NCBI GenBank assembly: GCA_964059195.1
Contig: CAXKWD010000006.1
Coordinates: 4,766,530 to 4,830,529, forward strand
Source: Ectobius pallidus
Lineage: Eukaryota; Arthropoda; Insecta; Blattodea; Ectobiidae
Reading direction: 5' to 3'
Length of the DNA: 64,000 nucleotides
The position numbers and the translations under genes are program-made. Shown piece after piece: positions 33,926 through 45,205 of the stretch. The notes below the pieces were generated by a model. That model did no database searches and was not told the origin of the DNA. It worked only from the letters and a program-made list of their open reading frames with translations. Position 1 is the stretch's first letter. Each line of letters opens with the position of its first letter.

Positions 33926-34658
33926 CGGCCCGTCACACTGAGCTTCGATCGATCAAGACCAACCGACTGCCATCACGCGCTCTCGACTAAATTTCTGTTC
34001 CTTGTCACACTGCATCGAGCGTCATCGATCAACGGAAATATTATAGGTTATGTACCTATATGATTTTACTAGGTCTACTCATCACTCTATATTAGAGGTA
34101 AAGTATATTACCTTATTAGGCCTACGTCTGCCTATTTCCTGCACAATATCATTCTACATGTGTTGGAATGTAAGGTTTAATATTATGCCTACTATCTCAG
34201 GCTACATCTGTTTACTTCAAGCTTCATCAGTCGGCCGAGCGAAAGAGGTTTGTTGTTTATTGTAGTTCGATCGCCCACCGCTAGGTGCTACAACTCGATG
34301 TATATTTGTATTTGTAAAATTAAATTACATAAGAAGATATCGTTTTAAGTGCCTTAATGGATTCATGCAATTCTATTTCATTCAAATATGAGTCTAAAAC
34401 GACATTATAGTGTACGTTAAATCTTCCAACATCAATTCTGAAATTCAGGTGGGTACGAAGCTTTGAAGTGTTGCCACCATTTGCCATCAACTGTCGAATG
34501 AAAAACGGACAGGTTTGATTTCACAGACCAGTTGATACCTCACCCTCGTTGTTGATCGCTGGCGATTGATGCTATGTGACTGGTACCATTGCTGTGTATA
34601 GGTTCGTTATATCAGTCGGTCGGTCGCTATCGCTCGATCGATCCAGTGTGACAGCCCC
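33926..34658. mobile_element. MITE with GTCACACTG/CGATCGATC inverted ends
   Basis: The ends CGGCCCGTCACACTG and CAGTGTGACAGCCCC are inverted, followed inward by CGATCGATC and ACCGACTG on both sides. The element is flanked by the 5-bp repeat ATAAG (33921-33925, 34659-34663). At 733 bp with no transposase it is non-autonomous. It lies just upstream of the zer-1 exon in gene sense. Superfamily unassigned. Confidence 0.75.
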
Positions 34659-34699
34659 ATAAGTAATGCAATAAAGGCTAGTGGCTTCATAACCACTTT

Positions 34700-35040
34700 C
34701 ATGAAAGTGATTTCATGAAACTAATTACACCCATTTTCTTTAAAAATAATTCCAATGCAACCATACGTTTCATTTTATTTCTGAAGTTCAAGTTGTTGAA
34801 ATCCCACATGCACATTTGAAACACGTATGAATCCAGGCATTTCACAGTTTCCTCACTTCCCCACTTCATTTTACAAGATGCGAACAAGTTAAATATGTAC
34901 AAAATTCAAAATTACTTTTATAGTTTCGTGAAAAGTTGGTATCAGCCGAAACTGCGTAGTGTCATAACTCATTGTCACCAGTACATCTGCGCTTGCACAT
35001 TCAAGTAAAAAACAGTTACCTAACAGTTGTGTAAACCAGC
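34700..35040 (-). mobile_element. Non-autonomous DNA element, minus copy
   Basis: The reverse complement matches 49470-49805 along most of its length, for example TGAGGAAACTGTGAAATGCC and GGATTCATACGTGTTTCAAA. One end retains GGTTTACACAAC, similar to the terminus of the other copy; the other end seems eroded. Confidence 0.7.
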
Positions 35041-35044
35041 CTTA

Positions 35045-35720
35045 AGAGTTATTCCACAATATACTTTGCCTTTGTCAAAAGTTCCTACATCTAAAGGATT
35101 TTTTCTTGGTCCTTTAACATAGTTGCCACTGTTGTATGTAAATCTGCCTCTTTGTCTCCATTATCACTCTAATTTACTAAGTACCACAATGGTCCTCAAA
35201 TAACTCAAATATGCTTTATCAGATTTTCATGAAACCTGGTATACACACTCATAACATCCATGGGACGAAGCCTATAGATTTTGAACCAAATCGGTTGCCC
35301 GATACCAGAGTAATGCCCAATTAGGGGCCTAATTTCTGAAAATATTAGATCATTAATTAATCAAATGCAATTCAGTTCTCATGACAACTATACTGTTTCC
35401 AGTGTTCATACAGAGTTTTGGAAGTTGGAAATAATACTGAATGTTTTAAAGGATTGCACCTGCAATTGAGGAAACTGACATCGGAATTTACCGGTTTATC
35501 TGCCGGAAGTAGGCATATCTGGAAAGTGCGCAGTGAGTACAGAGACTCTAGTGCAGTGACAGCTCTGTGTTTTAGATAACCTTGATGATTTTGTGAAAAG
35601 TGCTGTTCGAAATTAGGCATATAGTGACAGAGGAAAATAAGATGTAAGATTTTGATTGCGTGTGCAGTCAACAGATTAATAAACAATTTAGGTGGGAAGA
35701 TAGAGTCAGACTAAAAAATT
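35045..35720. other. Nothing recognised
   Basis: No motif-bearing frame, terminal repeat or match to other parts of the window was noticed. Confidence 0.35.
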
Positions 35721-35724
35721 CAAT

Positions 35725-35815
35725 GCCAAAGCCGGAATTTGAACCAGGATCTTCGGCTCTCCATGCCGGTACAACATTAAATTCTCCAACTAACTCACAT
35801 GTCCCGGGGTCACAT
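35725..35815 (-). mobile_element. tRNA-like SINE remnant
   Basis: On the minus strand GTGAGTTAGTTGG (box A-like) is followed about 45 nt later by GGTTCAAATTCC (box B-like). The promoter boxes have tRNA-like spacing but the cloverleaf is not intact, so this is a SINE head, not a tRNA gene. Confidence 0.5.
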
Positions 35816-36183
35816 GAAGAGCCCAGTGTATGTGACTCCTGTTGAAACTAATACGGATTGTAACAGCGCTAGAGTGTGAGGCGTCGCTGTGACGTTTGTC
35901 GTGATCAAGGGGGTCAACAACATTTTTAACAATTACTTTAAACAGTATGTAAACATTGCAATCTTAGAAGGAGAAGAAAATAACTAAATTTTCGAGTGTG
36001 TATAGTGGAGTTACTGAATTTACCTTCTTATAGATTGTCAACTGTTCGCAGGAAGTGTTTGCACCTGCGCACTCATGTTAGGGAGATGGAAAAAAGAAGG
36101 CGGAGAATGAAGGCAGTAGGAGACGAGAGAAACGCAGAGTGTGGAGGCGAACAGCAGTAATTAATGGGAGTACTTCCAACTCA

Positions 36184-36436
36184 ACTGCCGGATTCTATCC
36201 CGGCACCTTCTCAGATTTTTCTGGGGTGCACTCAGCCTCTTGATTAAATCTGAGGAGCTACTTGACAGAGAAGTAGTGGCTCCAGTCAAGAAATCACCAT
36301 TAACGGCTGTGGGTGTCGGCATGCTAACCACATGCCTCCAATCCTGCCATCTGCCTACGGCAGACGATGCAGCGGTTGGGTGGTAGCATTGTCCCTTCAG
36401 GGATGTAGCGCCAAAGAGTTTAGTTTTAGTTTAGTT
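36184..36436 (+). mobile_element. SINE with 15-bp target duplication
   Basis: Flanked by AGTACTTCCAACTCA at 36169-36183 and again at 36437-36451. The body opens with a box B-like GGATTCTATCCCGGC and ends in a TTTAGTTTTAGTTTAGTT tail. This arrangement, with a variable-length duplication and an A/T-repeat tail, is that of a retroposed SINE, probably 5'-truncated. Confidence 0.8.
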
Positions 36437-36589
36437 AGTACTTCCAACTCACACTTTGCCTGGATGGATCCAGGGAATTAAGGAATCAAAGACGTCGGAA
36501 GTAATTATACTGCCAAATCTGGAGGCCGAATAACTGCAGGGACATTCTTCATTCTATACATAACAGCAACATAAGTAAGTACCTAACAC

Positions 36590-36855
36590 ATATGAGGAGC
36601 ATCATTTCAAAACGTATTAAGTGCACTAAAAATAAAGTTGTACATAATACGCTTTGAACCGTTCATTCCCATACACATAATATGATTTGATCCGATACGT
36701 CAACTTTGACAGTGAATTAACAAGGGATACAATATGAAATGTTCCATTCTGAATTGATAGCGTTAAAGAGCGCTTAAGAAATACGGCAAAATTGTATCAA
36801 ACTGTATTTTGACCAAGAGTGCACTTAATACGTTTTGAAACGATGCTACTCATAT
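36590..36855. mobile_element. MITE with about 38-bp inverted ends
   Basis: Left ATATGAGGAGCATCATTTCA continuing AAACGTATTAAGTGCACT is inverted at the right end. The element is 266 bp, AT-rich, with no frame. Confidence 0.75.
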
Positions 36856-37419
36856 TTCCTTTTCTTTATTGATAGTTGGGTATTTGACCTTTTCGAATAG
36901 CATTTACTCAAAACTGCGAGAATAGATAAAGATACCTGAAATAAATTAAGTAGGTTGCTAGGGTCGTACTCAAGTTAATGAATAAAAAGTATATGGTTAT
37001 GTAATCTAGGGAGCCTTGCACGAACTAAAGGGGAAAATGTTAAAAGAAGGGAAAGAAAAAATTTAAGTATAAATGGTTTACAAGTAACATAGCCAGGGCC
37101 CTATTTCATAAAACTCTACAGGTGTGACAAATACGACAATTATGTCAAGTCTAATAAATTTGTTTTATGCATTTTTATATTTTTAGGCCCAACATTTTGT
37201 AATAGGATTGACTTCACAACAAGCTTGTCATGTGCTTGGATTTGAGAGTGCAAATAAAGTGCTAGGTTACTATAATGCAACATTTTTGTAGGATCTACTT
37301 TAAAAACAATTTTCTTACTTTTCTTTTCAAGTGCTCCAATCAAGAACAAAGAACAAAGTTTTTACACCTACAAAAACCTTTCTGCATTTACAGTTTTTAC
37401 AATTATGTACAAATTAGTA

Positions 37420-39345
37420 TATAGGGTTATTCCACGCCAAATCATCCAACAGTGGTTGCATGACCATTTTAGAAAAAAATCATTTTTTGTATATGAGTTC
37501 ATACATGTTTCAAGATATCAAAACAAGTTTTCAAAAAAATCTTGTGTTCTTGGTTTCCCAAGGGGTGTCCATTTTTCAATCCTGGTGTAACACATTTTTT
37601 GCGAATGTAGCTGATTACAAACATTTTCATAACTCAACAACCATAAGAGTTAGAAATTTGAATTATGAACCATTTTGTAACTATTGAAGTGTACTTTCAG
37701 AAATACTTTATTGTATTCTTCAACACAAATTTTTTCATATGAAAATATGAGTTTGAAATTCGGGTACATTTTTCCCAAAAAATCACTTTTTGGACCAAAT
37801 TTTATATGAGAAGGAAATGATTGTAAACTTTCAAATTTTTTTTTTTATGTTCAAACCTACATGTGATTTGTCTGTGAGGAAAAAATCAGGGTCTAAAAAT
37901 ACATCCCTTATTTCTAAACTGGCCTCAAATATTAGAGTTTTTCAGATTTTGACTATATTTGGGCTTAAATATCTCTGATGGGTACCCTTCAAAAAATCTG
38001 AAAAATTGCTTAACAGAAGAGTTTCATGTGCCTAACTCGCAGTTAAAATTTCTATTTCTTGACTCAACTCCTTCTATTAATTTGATAGAACTGAAATATC
38101 ACACTTTTTAGGGTAGCGTATTTGGGAGTAACTACATATAACTCAACAACTATAAGAGTTAGAAATTTTAATTATGAATAATTTTATAACTATTGAAGCT
38201 TGCTTTCAGAAATATTTTATTGTTTTCTTCAACACAAAATGTATCGTATGAAAATATGAGTGTGTAATTCGGGTAAATTTTTCCAAAAAGAATCACTTTT
38301 TGGGCCAAAATTTATATGAGAAGGAAGTGATTGTAAACATTCAAAAAAATTTTATGTTCAAACCTGCATGTGATTTGACTGTGAGGAAAAAATCAGGGTC
38401 TAAAAATACATCCCTTATTTCTAAACTGGCTTCAAATATTATCGTTTTTCAGATTTCGACTATTTTTGGGCTTAAATATCTCTGATGGGCACTCTTCAAA
38501 AAATCTGAAAAGTTGCATAAAAGAAGCCTTTCATGTGCCTAACTCACAGTTAAAATTTCTATTTCTAGAAACAACTCCTTCTATTAATTTGATAGGACTG
38601 AAATATCACACAATCACATTTATGTAGTTTCTCCCAAATACACTACCCTAAAAAGTGTGATATTTCAGTTCTATCAAATTAATAGAAGGAATTGAGTCAA
38701 GAAATAGACATTTTAACTGCGAGTTAGGCACATGAAACTCCTCTTTTAAGCAATTTTTCAGATTTTTTGAAGGGTACCCATCAGAGAAATTTAAGCCCAA
38801 AAATAGTCAAAATCTGAAAAACGCTAATATTTGAGGCCAGTTTAGAAATAAGGGATGTATTTTTAGACCCTGATTTTTTCCTCACAGACAAATCACATAC
38901 AGGTTTGAACATTTAAAAAAATTGAATGTTGACAATTACCTCCTTCTCATATAAAATTTGGTCCAAAAAGTGATTTTTTTGGAAAAATTTACCCGAATTT
39001 CAAACTCATATATTCATATGAAAAGTTTTTTGTTTAAGAAAACAGTAAAGTATTTCTGAAAGTATGCTTCAATAGTTACAAAATGGTTCATAATTCAAAT
39101 TTCTAACTCTTATGGTTGTTGAGTTATGAAAATATTTGTAAACAGCTACATTCGCAAAAAATGTGTTACACCAGGATTGAAAAATGGACACCCCTAGGAA
39201 ACCAAGAACACAAGATTTTTTTGAAAACTTGTTTTGATATCTTGAAACATGTATGAAACTCGTATACAAAAAATGAATTTTTTCTAAAATGGTCATGCAA
39301 CCATTTTTTAAAAATTTGGATGATTTCATATGGAATGACCCTATA
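37420..39345. mobile_element. Foldback element, about 700-bp inverted arms
   Basis: The left arm (37420-38120) and right arm (about 38640-39345) are inverted copies; their tips are TATAGGGTTATTCC and GGAATGACCCTATA. Between them is a third partial copy (about 38140-38620) in the same orientation as the left arm, offset about 510 bp. Small frames in the two direct copies (37790 and 38300) translate to similar peptides only because the DNA is duplicated. Confidence 0.82.
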
Positions 39346-42319
39346 GCTTTGTGTGTAGAATAAAAAAATTATAAATAAAATATCAGTTTTTAGGCAATTC
39401 TTTATAATTATTATTAAGTCATATTCTTTAAAATGTAGGGTCATTTTATAGGTCATTTTTCAAACAAATTTAGGTCATCAGAATCCGGGCCCTGGTCATG
39501 ACAATTGTATGTTTTCATAAATATTAACTTACAACTTTTCCTTAGATTACAGGCAAATTTATATAAATTGTCAGATTAAAAGAACCTTTTTCATAAACGC
39601 GACAATTTTATGTCAAACCTAAAGATTACTTTAGTACACGATAAGCAATGTCATCAACTTATGCAAACATCAGGGAAACTAAAAACTGATCCAGTTGTTG
39701 CGACCAAGGTCGGCTCAATAACAAGTAAAGCTAGCTCAAAAACCTATCGACCTAAAGCTATACCCAGGCCCATTTTAAACATAAACAGTAGGAGTCGTGA
39801 AACCACTACAAAAAGAGATACCTGCCAAACCCACTTTTAATCTTCCATCAAAATATACAAAGCTTAAGAAACAAAAAACCAAACATAGAAATATTACTAG
39901 AAAATCAATCATATGATGTAGTATGCTTCACAGAGCACTGGTTAACAGAAAATGAAGCAGCAATCTTCAACTATCAACTATCTTGTTAGCAGTTACTGTA
40001 GGAAAGCAAAAAAAAAATGGAGGATCTTGTATTTTTGTAAAAAACGGTATCAAATTCAAAATTCTACCAGAAATGAACCAAGCAAGCACTGAGGAACATT
40101 TTGAAGTTAGTATAATAGAGCTATCGGATTATAAAACAGTAATTATATGCATTTATAGGAACCCTACCAGTGATATTAAAATATTTTACAATAAATTAGA
40201 CACCATGCTAGACCACCTTCACAGAAGTAACAAAAATGTAATAATTACTGGGGATCTGAATGAAAACCTCCTAAGCCATGGAAAAGAAAAGGATGATTTA
40301 ATTGTATTCATGAATACTTACGGGTTACAACCAGTTGTAAGCACACCGACAAGAGTAACAAAAGATTCGCAAAGTGCAATAGATCAGATAGTATTAAATC
40401 CCAAAATCTGGGAATTCAAAGTAGATGTTTTTCAATCTGCATTTTCAGATCATTACGGCCAGCTGCTTAAAATAACAAATACGAATATTAGAGAAATTAA
40501 GGTGAACCAACCAAGAGAAATTTATAAAGAGGTAAAATCAGTAAATAATGAGACCATTGGTTACCTTAATTACCTTCTGTCCACGGAATCATGGAATGAT
40601 ATGTATAAGCAAAATTCAATTGATGAAGCTTAGAAAGAATTTTTATCAACCTTTAATCACTATGCTAATATTGCCTTCACAATCAAAAAAATAAATGTGA
40701 ACAAAGTACCCAAAAACCAATGGATTACTCAAGGAATAAGAAAATCCAGCGAACGTTTAAAATTTCTCAATCAATACGCCAAGAAATTCAAATCCTCCGA
40801 AGCATCTCAGAATTACATACAGAAATACAAATCTACATATAACCGAGTGATCCGAGCAGCTAAAAAAATGCACATCAACAAAAATATTTTGGAATCAGTA
40901 AATAAATCAAAGGCAATTTGGGATGTTATTAAATCAACACAAAATACAACACATAAGGCACACAACAATATAAGTCTCAAAAATCAGAATAGGCGAATAT
41001 CCGATCCTCAAGAAGTAGCAGAATGCTTTAACCAATACTACATTCAAATTGCAAAAGACCTAAAAAAAAAGCTCTAATAATGACAGTAATAGTAATAATC
41101 ATCAATCACCTTACACACTCACCCATAACTCTTCAACCATGTATCATACACCCACAGACGAAGAAGAAATAGAACACATCATCCGTAACTTAAAGACCAA
41201 GAAGTCCAGTGACCTTGATGGATACTCAAACCATATAATAAAGCAATGCAGCCATCATCTACGGATTCCATTGTGTTATCTAGTTAACCTATCATTTAGC
41301 TCAGGAACTTTCCCAGATGCACTTAAAACCGCAAAAATTAAACCTCTATTTAAAAAAGGATCTAAAGAAGATGCTAACAACTACAGGCCAATAGCAATTC
41401 TCTCTGTCTTCTCCAAAATACAAGAAAAAGCTATGTATAAAAGACTGTTATCATTCTGTAACAAATTCAAGATCCTTACTGAATGTCAATATGGTTTCCG
41501 TAAAGGCAGCTCCACAACCACGGCACTGCAAAATGCTCTTCAAAACATATACAAATCCTTAGACAGTAAAGAAATGTGTTTAGGTATATTCTTAGATCTC
41601 TCTAAGGCCTTTGATCTGGTTGATCACAACATTCTACTCGCTAAACTAAACTCTTATGGCATTAGAGGATTATGTCTCAATTGGCTAAGATCCTATTTGG
41701 TAAATAGAGTCCAGTTCGTACAAATAGATTATATAGGGTAGATAATGAAGTCAATGAGATCAAATCCAAATCCTCAAAAAAAGAACTAATTCTTCAAGGC
41801 GTTCCCCAGGGTTCGATCCTGGGACCATTGTTATTTTTGCTTTACATAAATGACTTAGGCGAAAGCCTTAACTCGACAATAGCAAACACAAAACTTACTC
41901 TTTTTGCAGATGATACACGCATACTTATGAAGGGCAAAAACACAGTAGAACTTGCAAATTGCATCAATATGTTTAATTAAAAAATTTTAACATGGTTCCA
42001 TAACAATAAATTAAAAGTAAATGAAGAAAAAACTGTCGCCATAGGTTTCCACCACAGATTAAATACCACCTTCCAATTCCCGAACATACATATAGACAAC
42101 AAACCATTATGCTATGCACCAGTGACAAAATAGACCAACATCTAAAATGGGATGTACATATTAAGCAGTTATCACTAAAATTGAGTTCAATCTGCTTTTT
42201 CATAAAATCATTGAGGGAAGTTGTAGATGTTCATGTTTTGAGAATTGTATACTTTTCATATTTCCATTCAATAATGTCATATGGCATTCTAAGTTGGGGC
42301 AGTTCAAGAGATGTTTTAA

Positions 42320-43159
42320 CCCATTGGCACACTACTTTCCTTATGCACAGCGCACCCATAAACACTAATATTTTCAGGCAAAAATTGATTTCTTTACATT
42401 TATTATTACTTCATGCAAATTCAATTTTATGGACTAAACTGCATACCCCTTTTTATGCTGTGATGTTTTGTTGATCCCTAGAATGTTTGTTTACAGGTAT
42501 TTTGTGGTGTGATACACCCTAAAACAGTCTGGAACGCCACACACAATTTCTTCCTCGAGCCATTTTTCGAACTGAGTGCCTCGGAATCCCATGATCACGT
42601 GATCATTATATCGACTTATAACTTAAACTTGACTGATTGTGTTGAATACAATAAGGTAGATAACTTGTGTGGGTATAATACGCTAATAAGACATGTCATG
42701 CCATCTACTTACGGAAAGCGGGAATAACCTCATATTCACGATCGATTTATACCTTGAAGATCGATATGAAGCATATCGTGTTGCATACCATTGCATAGAG
42801 AATTTATTCAGCTTTACAATGGTATATGGAATGTTATGCCATCTACTCAGAGAAAGCTAGAACTAAAAGAAAAGGTGTCGGTTGCTCAGCCCATCTGGCA
42901 GCCGCCAAAGTGCATATCGACCACATATTCACGATCGATTTATACATTGAAGATCGATATGAAGCATATCATATTGCATACCATTGCATAGAGAATTTAT
43001 TCAGCTTTAAAATGGTATATGGAATGTTATGCCATCTACTCAGAGAAAACTAGAACTACAAGAAAAGGTGTCGGTTGCTCAACCCGTCTGGCAGCCGGCA
43101 AAGTGCATTTCGACTTTGATTTTTCGCCCATCCCGCACACGGGGAAGTGCGCCAATGGG
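42320..43159. mobile_element. piggyBac-like non-autonomous element inside the LINE
   Basis: Flanked by TTAA at 42316-42319 and 43160-43163, with inverted ends CCCATTGGCACACT and AGTGCGCCAATGGG. TTAA duplication and CCC termini are piggyBac hallmarks. At 840 bp with no transposase it depends on another copy. Removing it with one TTAA joins RDVL to TIFRLQK in the LINE frame, which proves the insertion boundaries. Confidence 0.9.
42734..43117 (+). repeat. 193-bp tandem duplication inside the piggyBac-like element
   Basis: ATTCACGATCGATTTATACM begins at 42734 and 42927. The units then share CATTGCATAGAGAATTTATT and AAGGTGTCGGTTGCTCA. A partial unit precedes them near 42695. Confidence 0.85.
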
Positions 43160-44399
43160 TTAACGATATTCAGACTACAAAAAAGAGCAATGAGATCTAT
43201 TGTTAGAATATCATCCTCAACCAGTTGTAAACCATATTTCAAAACTCTGAAAATACTACCATTTCCATGCGTAATAGATATATGAGGTCCTCTGTCATAT
43301 CAAATCGACTCATTCTAAATTCAAAACAAATCTACAGAAACACTCATATAATACAAGGAACAAAACAGATCTATGTATCTTGGCCCACAATACCTCCCTA
43401 TTTGAAAAAAGTTTTGAACACAACAGACTCCCTAATTACATAAAATCTATAAACTCAATCAAAAGATTTAAATCAACCCTAAAAAATTATCTAATGCAAG
43501 GATGCTACTATTCAATAGAAGAATATTTATCTGAACCATCTTTTGCTACTCCTAACTAAGCATAGAGTAGTACTGAGTTTCATCAGTAGTGACCTGTACA
43601 TAATTTTATCATTTTACCAGTTTGTTAATTTGTCTCTTAGGTTAAGGTATTCTTAAATCAGTTCATTAATGTGTTCATAGTTTAAGATTCTCTGTATTAC
43701 TGTTCTAGTGTTAATTTCTATCTTAGGTTAAAGCTGACGAATCCTACATCGATGTAAATTGATAATACGGATGAATAAAGTATCTTATCTTATCTTACAC
43801 TGTAGATGGCTCTCATATAAGCATGTGATAATTGATCTCAACATCGAATGTTATACCTAAGGAATCAATTATTACTATAGAAAATAATTGAATTATATTT
43901 CTCTTTAAATACAAAGTCAGTGAAATTGAAAGTTAGGCTAATCCAATGCCTAAAAACCCTTTGTGGTCTCATGTCTATTTCTTCATCACTTTCACTACTA
44001 CTAGTGTTCATTATTAACAAGACGATTTAGCAAGATTATTAACAAGAAACAGTTTGCCAAGTTATGCCACACGTTTACATAACCTACTGACTTGGCCTGC
44101 ATATGAAAGATTGCCTGTCACTTCTGTAATGACAATTCCTCATTTTTGTAAATTTGTAAATATGTCAACAAAAATGAATGTTTTATAAATAATAGGTATC
44201 CTGAGATTTCACATATTTGTCAACCTCAAAAGTTTTGAGAAACAACAATATGTTGTACAAATTTACAAAATTGTCACGACTTTAATGTAAAGTTGTTACC
44301 TTTTATGAAAAACACAATTGTCAAAATGTAAACCTGTAAAACAATTTATTGATACCTGTCACCTGTAAAATTGTAACTTTTATGAAATAGGGCCCAGGC

Positions 44400-45205
44400 T
44401 GTCTTTCAACTTGGAGTTGGCCTATGTAGCCTGAGGGGGACAGCAGAGACAAACTTCAAGGGGGCACTTGTATAAGGGCCTCTTCCTTCTAGGTTTGACC
44501 CATGACTGATTTTGGTGCTGTTTAGTTATTTTTCTTGTTCCTGTGCTAATTACTGTGTAAAGGACTGGGTATGACAATAATTAGGCCTTAGGGTGGTATA
44601 GCTATAAATAAGCTGAAACACAATCAAGAGAAATTTTAAATGAAATGGTCAGGAAGTTGAAATTCGTTAACAAGAATTTAGAAGATGGAATGTGTTAGTA
44701 GAATAGCAAGCAATTGAGAAAAAGGGAGGTTAGTAGGATATAGAAGACTGGTAAGAAAAGAATTAAAGAGTATTGAGATTAGGTGGTCGAGTATATAAAG
44801 AATTGGAAAATTTATAGGCCTAAGTTGCTGTGAGAAGAGAAGGAAAAGTGGTTAGAGTAATCTCCTAACAGGCTGAGTAAGCCGAAACTGATTTGGGAAG
44901 TGTGCTCAGCCCCACAAGCGCTTTGGCTACAACGGACCCTAATGCTTCAAGGTGTCAAAATTCCTCTTTTTGTTAGCGGCCATTGCTAGTTTACTAGTTC
45001 TGAGAAGGGCATTTGGATACACCACGAGGTCAGTGGTCATTCCGGGTCGTGAACCTAAATTTTGCTTCTTTCTTCGGGGTATCTGTCCTATTTTTCTTTT
45101 CAGTAGGATTTCTTCAATGGGATTACATAGTTAGGAAAACAGGCAAGAGAAAGGGGAATATTTTTTAGGAAAACCACAGGATAAAAACCAGAAAAGGTTA
45201 TTATT
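44400..45205. other. Nothing recognised
   Basis: No motif-bearing frame found between the TIR element and the truncated LINE. The short frame at 44952-45134 has a hydrophobic start but no recognisable family. Confidence 0.35.

Larger units (their letters stand above)
39610..43797 (+). pseudogene. CR1/Jockey-like LINE, interrupted and frameshifted
   Basis: The endonuclease begins near 39855 (IQSLRNKKPNIEILL, then TEHWL), shifts frame near 39985, and continues with TGDLNENLL and FSDHYGQLL (39983-40633). The reverse transcriptase follows: KIKPLFKKGSKEDANNYRPI, QYGFRKGSSTTTAL and FLDLSKAFDLVDH (41139-41741). After a further shift come [14 protein letters not shown] and FADDT (41797-41920). The C-terminal part is split by a TTAA-flanked insertion at 42320-43159. 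The 3' end is a TATCTTATCTTATCTTA tail. A 76-codon frame at 39610 may be the ORF1 end. Confidence 0.85.
37093..44398. mobile_element. TIR-ended element carrying nested insertions
   Basis: CCAGGGCCCTATTTCATAAA at the left matches the inverted right end (TTTTATGAAATAGGGCCCAGG) at 44378-44398. A third, internal GGGCCCTGG lies near 39486. Between the ends are a 1.9-kb foldback and a LINE with its own insertion. What remains of the element itself (about 37093-37419, 39346-39600, 43800-44398) shares the recurring word GACAATT. No transposase was seen, and the outer boundaries lack a clear target duplication. Confidence 0.55.

Noticed and set aside
43735..43790. Hammerhead-like motif in the LINE 3' UTR (AGCTGACGAATCC)
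   Set aside because: CTGACGA is present, but no stem II closes onto a GAAA block and helix I does not pair.
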